DNA of 64,000 nucleotides, taken from the NCBI GenBank assembly GCA_963575745.1, contig CAUYUJ010015306.1, forward strand, positions 93,501-157,500, written 5' to 3'. Shown piece by piece: positions 52,542 to 63,734 of the stretch. Position 1 is the stretch's first letter, and each line of letters opens with the position of its first letter. The DNA is from Prorocentrum cordatum. Its lineage: Eukaryota; Sar; Dinophyceae; Prorocentrales; Prorocentraceae. The notes beneath the pieces are model-generated. The model made no database searches, was not told the origin of the DNA, and was given only the letters and a program-made list of their open reading frames with translations. The position numbers and the translations under genes are program-made.

Positions 52542-53268
52542 GTGCCGCCTCATGCGTCTCTTAGCCATGTGCGCTATTTATCCAGCCAGCTGGCCGAGTA
52601 GTTTGCATACAGCAGGTTCGCGTCGTGCCGACAAGCCGCGACCCCGCCGCCAGCATTCAACGTTGAACACCGCTGCCGACCCAGAATCGGTCGATGTTGA
52701 ACGAGCCGACGTTTCGGGAACGGCCGATCGTTCAAGGCTGAATGATACCCGTTTGTTCTTTGTGTTTGAATATTCCCTCTCACCTTTGCTTCGGGCCACA
52801 TGCCGTGGGCGGAACTTCGGTCGATCGACCATCACGACGACCGTAAAGCAACGAAGACTTGCGGACAAATGTCCCTGACCCAGACCGAGTTGCAAAACCG
52901 ACCCAGCAGGCAGTCAGCGGATAGACGCTGTCCAGCGCACGTGGCCGAATTTCGGGCAGCCGATTCGGGGCAGAGGGGGAGCGGGAGGAGGAAGGAAGGA
53001 AAGAACGACAGAGGAGGAAGAGGAAGAGGAAGGGGAAAGATGACGGCGACGACCGCGCAAAATCGGCCTCTGAAGCGCGCCAGAAAGGGAAAGCACGACA
53101 ATGCCGTGTCATGGTGATGGCGGCAGTTTTGGCCGGGGCGCCGCGTGCGCGAACAAACCATGCGCGGCAAGCCCCACGAAGGATAAGTGCAGCGGCGCCG
53201 AGGCGGGAGCCCGTACGTTGCCCGCGCCCTGTAATTTTGTTGCAGGTCGCGGGGGCGCGGGGGCGGGG

Positions 53269-53350
53269 GAGGGGGAGGAGGAGGAGGAGGAGGAGGAGGA
53301 GGAGGAGGAGGAGGAGGAGGAGGAGGAGGAGGAGGAGGGCGAGGAGGGCG
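53269..53350. repeat. (GGA)n microsatellite
   Basis: GGA triplets in a very GC-rich setting. Frames on both strands across it are low-complexity. Confidence 0.95.
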
Positions 53351-53557
53351 AGGGGGGAAAAGTCCGCTGCGCCCAGCGCGCGGCAAGAGCACACAGGGCG
53401 AAGACGCCGCCACAGGGCGTGAGCCACCGGACCCTGCTGTGAGGCGCGCGCGCCCGCGCCTGACGGCACCAGACCCCACCTGATCCCCGCGATGTCAGAA
53501 TCCAAGGCCCGGGTCGTCACGACACGATTTCTGCCGCGTTCGGCCAGCCAGTTAAGA

Positions 53558-53942
53558 ACAGCATCTGACTACCACCACCATGATCGAGAATAATATACTA
53601 TGCGATTTGGTGCAGTTTTGCTCTGGTGAAAAGCCCGCAGTCCCCCCCCCCGCCGTCAACGGCAACCGGGCTGCCCACTCTCTCTTAAGGACCAAACAGA
53701 ATTCATCAAAGCACGCGCGGTGGTGGTGTATATAAGTTTGGTTACCAAGGGGAGCGATTTTTATACACCACCACTAAGAAATGCTGTTTCTGCTTCAGGA
53801 ACTCCCCATGCCACGGCGCCTGCGAGCTGCGCCGCGCTCCTTGTCGCCGTGGCGTCGCAGCGTCGTCTGGCATGACCCTGCCCCTAACCGTTTTTGCGGA
53901 AAATTACTGTTGCGGGCGGTGGTGGTGTATACAAGTTGGCCT
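53558..53942 (+). mobile_element. ~385-bp interspersed element, copy 2
   Basis: This is the second copy of the element nested in the Copia gag at 11,880-12,308, about 90% alike by eye apart from the shorter C-run. It lies in the 10.6-kb intron. TATA-like words next to each GGTGGTGGTG motif are conserved. No coding capacity is visible, so it is non-autonomous. Confidence 0.85.
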
Positions 53943-55720
53943 CGCACAGTTGGCCCAGCAGTCCGCACGACGTGTTGATTCGTGCTGCGCTCGAGTGGCA
54001 GGGCACGGAGGTCGGGATGGAGCGACGGACGCCGCGGGCGGCGGAGCGCGCTCGGACCGCATGGAAACCTTGAACGCGAGTGCCAGGCTGCCGTGTGCTT
54101 GCTCAGCACGAGTGGAATGGGTACAGCCAAGTCGCTGAAATATTCCTTAGGTCCTTCTATGGCTTTTCCTCTAGCCTTCCTCGTGCACGCAGGCGCTTGT
54201 GGGGCCGGGCGTCGTTCCTTGTTTATCGTTCCTTCTTTAGCAGCCCGACTGTACAGAAAAACGGGCACGATGCCCAAAAGTTCCCGTTCATTTTGAACAA
54301 GACTCGCTGTCCGCGCCGCCGCGGCCTGTGTCCATTTGAGACAGAAGGCAGCCTTCCCAGCAGCGACCGCTGTTGGTTTGGGACAACATTGGTTGTTGGG
54401 CATCGTACCCATTTTTCGGTATCAATTTCGGGCGTCCACTTGCGCTCTGGCGTGTGTCCGCTGTCTTGTCGTCGGAGTTCGGATGCGGCTTCGGTTTTCG
54501 GCCATGATGACGTTTCGCAGCAAAGGCGGAACGAAGACAGAGCGAGGGGAAGCGAACACAGCGAGAAAGACGCACTGCTTAGCTCGAGCTTTATCTCCAC
54601 GGGTGCTTGTCGCCCACGGGGTCCCATCCACAGCTTGCCGCCCACGGCCCACGGGGGGTGGTCGCTGGTGGGGATCATCGGCCTACTACTTGCAGAGTCC
54701 CGCCCACGGGGTCCTCCTGCCCACCACAGGCTATCAGCCGCAGGGCCCCCGCTTTTGTTGCCCTGGGTGTTGGCTGTGGTCTTGTTGCGCGGTGGTCTCG
54801 TTTCAGGTGCTTTGGACCTTCAGGTGGAGGACTGGCACAATAGTGTACTTGCGACGACCGGCAGTCCCCGATTATCTGGAGAGCAATTTGCCTTGGGGTC
54901 ACGTTGAGTTGAACCTAAGTTGCGATTTGTAGTGTCGTGCGTTGGATGTTTTGGGGAAACGGAGAAAAGCCTTGTTTCACGGTAGGCTTGCGGCACGTTT
55001 TTAGTGGCAGTGCGATTTGACCCCAAAGCCGGTTGGTGCGTGAGAATTGTCTCTTGGGCTGCACCTCGTGCGTAACACCGAAAAGCAAGGTGCCCGGGAT
55101 TTCGGTTGATTCAGCAGTTGCCAGAGGCGGCATGATCGTAGGGCCCAAGCCTCAGTTGCCATGCCAGCTAGCTCTCCTTAATCTTGATTTTTTGGGGTCA
55201 CGCGCCTGTACCATAATTCTGTCTGGCCTTCAATTGCGATCGGATGGTCTGTGAAGTATCCGCTGGGCGAAGGCGTCGGGCGTCTGACGCCTGCGTGTGG
55301 CACTTATGTTATCGGGCGTCGTTTGCCGCCCCTGCTCTGGCCTCAGGAGGGCGCGTTCGGGTCCATCAAAAGCTGTCTTGCGGCAAAAACACATGTCCGC
55401 GAGGGTTTCGAGAGTTCCGGGGTACGGGTCATTCCTTGTTTCTTTTCTCCCCTTTCCCCCTCCTCTCTTTCCCTTTACTCGGTTCTGTTGCCGCTTGTTC
55501 CGATCGTGGGGCGCGGTCAGCAGAGGGGAACAGCGCCAGGCCTCGAGCGGTTGCCGTTGTGAAGTTTCGCGCCGTGCACAGCCACTCTCTGGGGCGAGCA
55601 GATCCTGAGCACGGTCTGTGGATGTCTCGCGGGACGCCGACCATGCGCCAACACCGATCCTGGCCAGGCCGGTTCGGGGCCCAGGATATTGAGGTTGGTG
55701 GGGAGGATGAGGAGGTGTGA
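53943..55720. other. Intron sequence with one inverted-end element, no gene seen
   Basis: GC-rich unique sequence. CGCCCACGGGGTCC words recur near 54,610-54,720. Nothing protein-like is recognised apart from chance frames. Confidence 0.45.
54257..54416. repeat. 160-bp element with inverted ends AAAAACGGGCACGATGCCCA
   Basis: The left end AAAAACGGGCACGATGCCCA and the right end TTGGGCATCGTACCCATTTT are inverted repeats. The interior is unrelated unique sequence. A MITE-like form; no flanking duplication seen. Confidence 0.6.
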
Positions 55721-55790
55721 TAGGGGGTCGGGCATGTCCTCCTACAGGCGGATTTTGGAAGAACATGACAATAGTACACAGAATAATGTT
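55721..55790. repeat. Solo GTCGGGC-family end, left border of the large tandem array
   Basis: GGTCGGGCATGTCCTCCTAC followed by AGGCGGATTTTGGAAGAACA matches the reverse complement of the right ends of E2/E3. The matching opposite end is 6.6 kb away at 62,330-62,414. Confidence 0.6.
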
Positions 55791-55819
55791 AGCCAGCGTG
55801 GGCCCCAAACAGTATATTA

Positions 55820-57164
55820 TTGCAGTCTATGCGGTGCAATCTATGTGGTGCAATCCACTCTGCTGAACTTGAAGTCGTCATCTCCACTGCTCGCGCAAAC
55901 ATCCCACCCACCCACCCGCAACTTGGTTTGCAAAACCTCTTAAGACCGACTACGACGACACCGACGACAACGACTAGGACGACACCGACGACGTCTCCGA
56001 CGACTTCGACGACGACAACGACGCCGACGACGACGACGACGAAGACGACGACGACGACGCTAACGAAGGCGACGACGAGGGAGGAGGAAGGACGACGACG
56101 GCGACAACGACGACAACGACGACAACGACGAGGGAGGAGGGAGGACGGCGACGACGCGAACGACGACGAAGGAGGAAGGACGGCGACGCCGACGACGACA
56201 ACGACGAGGGAGGAGGGGAGGACGAAGACGACGACGACAACGACGACGACGACGACGAAATAGGAGGGACGACGACGAGACGCCGACGACGGACGACGAC
56301 GACGACGACGTGGGAGGAGGAGGAAGGACGACCACGGCGACAACGACGACGGAAACGACCACGACGCCAAAGAGGACGACGACGACGAAACGGAGAAAAG
56401 ACAGAGGACGACGTAGGCGACGACGACGACGACGACGCGGGAGGAGGGAGGACGGCGACGACGACGACGCAAGAGCGCGCGCGCACGCTTTTGTTGAAAT
56501 TCAGTGTTGCGAAATCTTGGGTTTTTCTATGTTTTTTGGACACACGATTTTGAAATCCTTCCGAAACCGATGGGTTTTGAAGGTTTTCGGGATACGCCCG
56601 CGACGACGCGCGCGTCTGCACTTCGTCCCTTTTTTTGCAGAGGGTTCTCGCGACGGCACACGCGCAAGGGCGTTCGACAGATTTCGACACGCGCGCGCGC
56701 GAAGCCCGTTTGGTATCAGTTTGTGAAAATCTTGAAAAACCTATGGTTTTCTCAAGATTTCGCAAGAGCTCGCGTGGAAGCTTTTTTAATCGAATCAGTG
56801 TTGCGAAACCATGTGTGTTTGTATGTTTTTTGGGAAACTCGATTGCGAAATCCTTCTGGCACCGAAGTTTTTTGAAGGATTTTGGCATGCGCGCGCGGCG
56901 ACGCGCGTGTGTGCACTTCGTCTTGTTTTTTGCCAGGGATTTGTGAACAAGTGTTATGTTAGAACAACAAATGTCACCGCATAGTGTTTTTGTACAAGGG
57001 AACCTCAGGAGGGGGGAACCGGGCCTGGCTGGGATGGTATGATTTCGTATTTAGGATGGACGAGTGTGCAGAAAATATATGAAACCATACTACCACAGGG
57101 GGAGGCGATAAGTCTGGGGGGGGGCAGAGTCTATTTCTTTTAGAGAGGAGGATGTATGTGATGC
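55820..57164 (+). repeat. Large tandem unit 1 (GAC-rich)
   Basis: Order of parts: short CTATGCGGTGCAATC repeats, CCACTGCTCGCGCAAACATC then CCACCCACCCGCAACTTGG, a (GAC)n tract (55,945-56,470), and two ~300-bp subunits. Each subunit runs from GTTGCGAAA to GGATTTTGGCATGCGCGCG, with a GCGCGCG/CGCGCGC-type hairpin and GTGCACTTCGTC. An AT-rich end contains GTATTTAGGATGGACGA. No frame is protein-like beyond triplet runs. Confidence 0.85.
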
Positions 57165-58850
57165 AACCTATATAATGCAATCTACGCTGTGCAAGATATG
57201 TGGAGCAATCTACGCGGTGCAACCAATGTAATACAATATATGCAGTGTAATCAATGTGGTACACCCTATGTGGTGCAATTGCCTTTTAACAAACGAATTG
57301 TCCACTCCACTGCTCGCGCAAACATCCCACCCACCCACCCGCAACTTGGTTCGTAAAATCTCTTAAGACCGTGACGGTGGGTACCACGTGGCACTTGGCA
57401 GCGACAGCGACGCCGACGACGACAGCGACAACGACGACGCCGCCGACAACGACTACGTCGACACCGACGACGTCTCCAACGACTTCGACTTCGCCGACAA
57501 CGACGACTACGACGACGACGACACCGACGACGACGCCGACGACGACGACGACGACGATGACGACGACGACGACGATGATGACGCCGACGACGACGACAAC
57601 GGCGAGACCGACGACGACGACGACGTTGTCAACGACGCCGATGCCGAGGACGACGACGACGACGGCGGCGACGACGACGACGACGTCGACGACGACGAAG
57701 ACGACGACGCCGACGCCGACGACCACGACGAAGACGACGACGACGTCGCCAACGAAGACGACGACGAGGGAGGAGGGAGGACGACGACGGCGACAACGAC
57801 GACAACGACGACAACGACGAGGGAGGAGGGAGGACGGCGACGACGCGAACGACGAAGAAGGAGGAAGGACGGCGACGCCGACGACGACAACAACGAGGGA
57901 GGACGGAAGACGGCGACGACGACAACGACGACGACGACGACGACGGCGACGAAATCGGAGGGACGACGACGAGACGCCGACGACGGACGACGACGACGAC
58001 GAGGGAGGAGGAGGAAGGACGACCACGGAGACAACGACGACGGAAACGACCACGACGCCAAAGAGGACGACGATGACGAGCACGAGGAAAGACAGAGGAC
58101 GACGTACGCGACGACGACGACGACGACGACGCGGGAGGAGGGAGGACGGCGACGACGGCGACGACGACGACGCAAGATCGCGCGCACGCTTTTGTTGAAA
58201 TTCAGTGTTGCGAAACCTTGTGTTTTCTGTAGGTTTTTTGGACACACGATTTTGAAATCCTTCCGAAACCGATGGGTTTTGAAGGATTTCGGCATACGCG
58301 CGCGACGACGCGCGCGTCTCTTTTCCGTCAAATTTTTTGCAGAGGGTTCTCGCGACGGCACACGCGCAAGGGCGTTCGACAGATTTCGACATGCACGCGC
58401 AAATCCCGTGTGGTAGCATGTTGCGAAAATCTTGAAAGACCCATGGTTTTCTTAAGATTTCGCAAGAGCTTGCGCGTAAGCTTTTTTAGCAAGTCAGTGT
58501 TGCGAAACCATGTGTTTTGGTATGTTTGTTGGAAACTCGATTGCGTAATCCTTCCGACACGGAAGGTTTTTAAAGGATTCCGGCATGCGCGCGCGACGAC
58601 GCGCGCGCGTGCACTTCGTCCCATCTGTTTCAAGGGATTTGCGAAAAAAGTCTTATGTTAGAACCAAAAGTGTCCCCGCGTATCGTTTTTTTACAAGGGA
58701 ACCTCCGGGGGGCCGACGCCGGCCCCTCTGGGACTGTTTAAGTTCATATTTAGGATGGACATGTGGTCAGAAGCATATATCGTTTACATACCCGAAAGGG
58801 GGACCGATAACGCCGGGGGGGGGTAGAGTCTATTCTCTGAAAGAAGAAGA
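57165..58850 (+). repeat. Large tandem unit 2 (GAC-rich)
   Basis: Same order as unit 1. CCACTGCTCGCGCAAACATC is at 57,307, 1,423 bp after its position in unit 1. The (GAC)n tract is longer (57,395-58,185). Hairpin subunits are near 58,288 and 58,578. The end word TATTTAGGATGGACATGTGG is at about 58,749. Confidence 0.85.
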
Positions 58851-60877
58851 ATTCACCAATGTTCAACTTCAAGTTGTCAACTCCACTGCTCGCGCAAACA
58901 TCCCACCCACCCACCAGCAACTTGGTTTGCAAACCCCATGCGGAAGCGATTTCGATGAGTGTTAGGTGTTGGCTGGTGCATCTCTGCGGCCGCGCTGGCC
59001 TGCGCATGCTCGCGCGCGCAGCGGCCAGCTAGTTTGGCGCGACCGACGCGACCGCGGTGGCGCTGACCGCTCGGCACATCATAGCGGGCACTTCGGTGCG
59101 AGTCGGCGACTTGGGCGGGCGCGCTATCATGGCAACGTCGACAACGGCAGACACGAGGATGATAGTAGCGATGCTGGTAACGACGTTGACAGCGACGACG
59201 GGGCAGCCAGTGACGGCGCCGATGCTGATCACGCCGACGACGATGGCGGAGTTTTCGCGTCGGAATTGAAGGTTTGGAAAGGAATTCGGAACGCGCGCGC
59301 GCGGCAGACGCGCGAGAGTGGCTCGCATGGTAATATTTGACACGGGGCGTGCCACCCCAGCGCCCGCGCAAGGGAGTTTCGACGATTTCGTGGACATGCG
59401 CGCGCGCGCGCGAAGCCCGTTGGGTAGCATTGAATGATCTGTTGAAAATCTGCGTCGCGCCCCCCCCCCACCCCCCCCCCCGTTTTTTTTTAATGTTGTT
59501 CGGGCGCTCGATTTTGACATCTTTCCGAAACACATGGTTTTTGAATGATTTTGGCATGCGCGCGCGACGACGCGCGCGTGCGCACTTCGTCTCATTGTTT
59601 GCAGGGGGCTCTTGAACATCGCCTCTGGCTGTGCCCGGCGTGGGAGGGCCCGCGGCGCGCCGCGCTTGCCGCGGCGCCACGGTCGGAGACCCTGCCGAGT
59701 GACGCCGGTGCCCTGAGGCAGCTGCTGCCCGCCGGAGTCGCGCCGACGGGGGTTCTAGCGCTGTCGGCGCTCCTCGCTGCCCTCGCGGAGGCCGCCGGGG
59801 GCGAGGGCCCGCAGCTCCCGCCCCAGGCCGAGCTGGCCCCCGAGGCGCCCCGCCGCACGGCATGGAGCGATGGAACACGCCTTCGCCCCGCTGACCCGCT
59901 GGTCGCGCGAGCGGCATGGGGCCTGCGGGCCCAGGGCTCGGCGGACCTCAATCTGGCTGGCCCAGTCGACGAGCAGCAGACGGCGCAGCGGGCCGAGGTC
60001 GCGGCCGCGGTGGCTGCGGCTCGCGTCGTCGGCGGCCCTATCGACCTCGCCTCGGACAGCCAGTGCGTTGCGCGGGCGTGCGCGCAGATCGTGGCTGGCG
60101 CCGACGCGCGGGACTGGGGGCACCCGCGGGGGCAGCTGGTGGGCGCCGCGCGCAGCGGGCGGCCCCAGGCCCGCTGGGTGCCAGCGCACAAGACGCGGGC
60201 AGAGGCGCGGCGCTTGGGTCCGAGCGAACGGGGCCGCCTCGGCAACGCGGCGGCCGACGGCAACGCTGGCGCCGCAGCTGCAGCCCGGGCCCCGCCTCCA
60301 GAGCTGGCGCGCTCGCGCCGCCGGGAGCTCGAGCTGCTGGGGGCGGCGCAGCGCGACGTTGCCGCCGCGCAGCAGGCCGCCTTTGCGGCGGCGCCGCCGG
60401 CCGCGCGCCGCCGGCGGCGCGACCGGCGTGGAATCCGCCGCGGAGCTCGGGCGCGCACCGCGTCTACCCCGGCGGCCGGCGCCCCCGCCGCCGCCCAGCT
60501 GTCTCTGGCGCCTTGCCCGCGCCAGAGTGGTGCTGACGCGCCCGTCAGCAGGGGGGGAGATGTTGGCCACGTTTTTCGCTGGCCGTTCATGGTGGCCATG
60601 CCTTGGCGCGCGGGCCTGGGCGCGTCTTCTGCCTCCGCTGCGGCGGCAGCGCGGCGTCTGCAGCAGCGATGCTGGGGGGCGCGTGCCCCGGATGGCAGGA
60701 GCGTTTGCCGGCGCGGTGCCACGCGGCCCTGCTCCTGGGCGGCTTGACCTGCGCTGGGGGCGGCCCAGCGGCGCATGCGCGCTTGGCGGCGCAGCGAATC
60801 GCGCAGCTCCCCAAGGTGCCGGACTAGGCGCCGCGGTTCCGGGCGTCCGCGGCTGCGCTCTGCGCAACATGCGCGGT
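58851..60877 (+). repeat. Large tandem unit 3, carrying the LINE remnant
   Basis: CCACTGCTCGCGCAAACATC is at 58,883. The GAC tract is replaced by non-microsatellite sequence (GCGCTGACCGCTCGGC, CGAGTCGGCGACTTGGGCGG, ATGGCAACGTCGACAACGG) that also occurs in unit 4. After the hairpin subunit at 59,552 the 5'-truncated LINE begins at 59,605. Confidence 0.8.
59605..60830 (+). pseudogene. 5'-truncated LINE remnant: RNase H and carboxy-terminal Cys motif
   Basis: Homology starts abruptly after TTTGCAG with ALEHRLWLCPAWEGP, the end of a zf-RVT finger. An RNase H domain follows with all acidic positions: AWSDGT, AQRAEVAA, ASDSQCVAR and GNAAADGNAG, over about 59,860-60,290. An Ala/Arg-rich tail follows. 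Near 60,600-60,620 the frame changes, and VFCLRCGGSAAS...C...C continues to a TAG at 60,825-60,827. That CxxCG motif parallels the terminal domain of the complete LINE. It is inserted in unit 3 of the tandem array at 55.8-62.1 kb, replacing the second half of the unit. Confidence 0.75.
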
Positions 60878-62150
60878 TCACCCCATGTAATGCAAACTAC
60901 GCGGTGTAATCTACGTGGGCCACTTCCACGGTTCGCGCAAACATCCCGCGGGCCCCGCCCGCCCACCCGCAACTTGGCTTACCATGCCCGTGCGGTGACG
61001 ATTGCGATGCGTGCTCGGCGTTGGCTGGTGCATCCCTGCGGCCGCGCCAGCCCTAGCATGCGCACGCAACGGCCAGCTTGTTTGGCGCCGCCGTCGCGGC
61101 TGCGGTGGCGCTGACCGCTGGGCGCATCCCAGCGGGCACTTAACTGCGAGTCGGCGACTTGGGCGGGCGCGGTATCATGGCAACGTCGGCAACGGTAGAC
61201 ACGACGATGATCGTAGCGACGCTGGCGACGATGTTCTCACCGACGAAGGCGCGCCCAGCGCGGGCGCTGATCACGCCAACGACGATGACGCCGTCTTCGG
61301 CGATGGAGGTTTTGGACAGAGTTCGACATGCGCACGCGGCCGACGCGCGAGAGTGGCCCGCATGGTTCTATGCGACACGGATCGTGCCCCCCCCCAAAAA
61401 AAAAACACGCGCGCAATGGCGTGCGAATGATGTCGGCATGCGGCGCCAGAGCCCCGTGTGGCAGAATTCTTTGAAGATGATGAAAAACGCATGGTCCCCG
61501 GGGACTTCGCAAGGGCGCGACTTCTTTTGGAAATTGATGTTGCGAAATTTGGTGTTGTTTAGATGTTTTAGCATTCGATTTTGAAATCGTTGCGGAACAA
61601 GTGTTTGAAGGATTTCGGCATGCGCGCGCGACGACGCGCGCGCGCATTTCGCCCCATGTTTTGCAAAGGGTTCTTGCGACGGCACGCGCGCAACAAAAGG
61701 CATTCGACCGATTTCAACATGCGCGCGCGAAGCCCGTTTAGTAGGATGTTTTGCAAATGCTAAAAAAAAAACAAATGGTTTTATTCAGGGTTCGCAAGAG
61801 CGCTCGCGCACGCTACAACAAACAAATCCGTGCTGCGAAACCGAAGGATGTTTCACGTGTTTTGAAGGATTTCGGCATGCGCGCGCGACGACGCGCGCGT
61901 GTGCACTTCGCCCCGCTGTTTTCCAAAAAGGATTTTGAAAAACAAGGTCGATATTGGCTCGGCTGGGATGGTCGGGGTTCATATTTAGAATGGACGATGG
62001 GGCAGAATCGTATGCAAATTGCAAAGCGAAAAGGGAGGCCGACAAACCGGGGGGGGAGGATTTTTTGTTTGACAAGAAATATCTATGCGGTGTTACCTAC
62101 GCAATGCAGCTTACGCGGTGCAGTATTTTTTCACACTCTTCGTGGTACAC
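60878..62150 (+). repeat. Large tandem unit 4
   Basis: CCACGGTTCGCGCAAACATC is at 60,926. The sequence CGAGTCGGCGACTTGGGCGG to ATGGCAACGTCGGCAACGG matches unit 3 closely. Two hairpin subunits (near 61,618 and 61,875) and the end word CATATTTAGAATGGACGATG follow. Short CTATGCGGTGTTACCTAC repeats close it at 62,085-62,125. Confidence 0.8.
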
Positions 62151-62324
62151 CACATGGCGGCGACGGCGGCGACGGACGGCACTTCCCGCAACAACCGCCA
62201 CTCGCCCCGAGCGGGGGCGACGGCGACCGATGGCGACGGCGGCGACGGACGGCACCGCCCGCAGAAACCGCCGTTTACCCCGAGAGAATTCAGCCAAGAA
62301 AAAAAACCTAAGTGCAAGCACTGT

Positions 62325-62414
62325 TTGGGAAGAGATCGTATAACAAAAACAAGGAAATCGTTTTTTTGTGCTATTTTTGAATGGTCCCCCTGTAGAGGGT
62401 CCTGCCCAACTTAA
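62325..62414. repeat. Solo GTCGGGC-family end, right border of the large tandem array
   Basis: CGTATAACAAAAAC, AATCGTTTTTTTGTG and then TCCCCCTGTAGAGGGTCCTG and CCCAACTTAA resemble the right half of copy E2. With 55,721-55,790 it brackets the tandem units in opposite orientation. Confidence 0.6.
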
Positions 62415-63097
62415 TGATCGGAGGGATGGGGGGGGGAGGCTCCAGCCTGTGTACGTTTTGCCCTTGGCTGGGCCTCCAGAAGCCTCCTGGGACCCCTGGG
62501 AACAGCAGAGCTGTATGGGGGCCTCGGCCGAGCCTGGCCAGGAAGGTCCCGGGCAAGTGGCCTGCCAGGCCAGAAACGATGCACACGTGTAGCTGGTGGC
62601 GGCACCCGACCTGAGCACGGTCTCCATATGTCTCTCTCGCAGATTCTGCTCAGCTGGTTCGCTCTCCTCGTCGGAAGTTCTGGTATAGCATGGACACGCA
62701 TCAAGGCTCAGAGGGGGAAAAGGTACCCATTCCGCTCTCCTTCGCCCGTTTTCTCCTTTTGGGCCTCCTGGGAGGCCTTTGTCGCCACCGCTGGATTCGC
62801 CTCCAGATTCTGGTCAGAACGCTCCCCTGGAGAGGTCGGGGGAGTAGCGGTCTCAGTTTTTTTTGTTTCCTTCAGGTATAGCATGGGCACGCATCAAGGA
62901 AGTGCCAGCTTCGCTACGGCCATCTGTGGCCAGGGATTCTTGCAGTGAGAACCTCAGAGTCCCCAAGTCCTGAACCAATCGAAGTGCTTGGGTTCCATGT
63001 TCTGGGATTTGATGCGAAGGTTCACTGTGGCCCAGGTCCTGTCGTTCGCGCCTGCCGATCAACATGTGAGATGCGGAATTGGCAGTCACGAAGTCAG
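62415..63097. other. Intron end before the exon at 63,098
   Basis: G-rich start, then the dispersed repeat at 62,705-62,880 and unique sequence. A tract TCTCTCTCGCAG at 62,630-62,641 looks like an acceptor, but the codons after it match nothing in Hsp70. Confidence 0.45.
62705..62880 (+). repeat. Dispersed repeat, third copy (first half only)
   Basis: GGGAAAAGGTACCCATTCC, GTCGCCACCGCTGGATTCGC and TGGTCAGAACGCTCCCC match 48,490-48,640. It lies 220 bp before the exon at 63,098. Confidence 0.75.
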
Positions 63098-63184
63098 GTA
63101 GCCCCCTTCAATGTGGAGTCCTTGTTCGATGACATCGACTTCCAGGCAATGATCAAGCGAGAAGATTTCGAGGATATGTGCAAG
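63098..63184 (+). CDS. Hsp70/Grp170-like exon: APFNVESLFDDIDFQAMIKR
   Basis: Twenty-nine codons follow acceptor CGAAGTCAG and end at donor GAGCGC. The APFNVESLFDDIDF block followed by a K-R-E-D-F-E-D-M-C helix is the Hsp70 motif [IV]-[ED]-[SC]-L-x-[DE]-x-[DI]-[DF]-x-x-x-[IL]-x-R-x-x-F-E-x-[LM]-C. The APF/VESL(F/Y)DD wording is most like Grp170 proteins of plants and protists. The exon is followed at 63,735 by EMFDRLTVPLEK, with the pentamer AGGAG present at both exon-intron junctions. Confidence 0.9.
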
Positions 63185-63734
63185 GAGCGCCCGCCATTGT
63201 CATGTATTAGGCGTGCATTCCCATGGCCACATACCTTAACTTGACATAGGGGAATCTGAAGATTATGCAGCATGTTTGTCGCGATGACTGTGATGGCTTG
63301 CCCGTCAATTGCCTGCCACTGTCCTTCATGCTCCGCCGGTGTCGTTAAAGTTGATGTTATGGATGATGAGTGAGTTTTCACCGCACGTAGAATTGTGAGC
63401 ACAGTTACTGCAGGAGTCAGCGTTTCGGGGGACGTCGATCCGTACACGCGTGTACACCAAGCGAGTCCCACACAGCCCGCTGCTCCCCAGACATCGGACT
63501 CTGCAGGGTCTCTTCTCTTCTGCGTGATTATCCCGCTCTTGTCACTTTGAGCCGAGTCCTGAAGGCTTGCTCATCGCAAAGGCCTGCCAAAGTTCGTGTC
63601 CCGAAAGACACTTGATCGGGCATGTTATCGGATGGGTCCATTCGGCAGTGCTAGTTGCAGTCTCCAGCGCATGTGTGAAAACACATGTGTATGGCAGTGC
63701 ATGCGTGTAACGTTCATGCGTGACTGCGCCACAG

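Noticed and set aside
55820-58419. Thr/Asp/Arg- and Val-rich frames in the GAC tracts
   Set aside because: Triplet-repeat translations open on both strands; no domain.
62630-62700. Acceptor-like TCTCTCTCGCAG followed by ILLSWFALL
   Set aside because: The codons match nothing in the Hsp70 chain and both neighbouring exons already join in phase.
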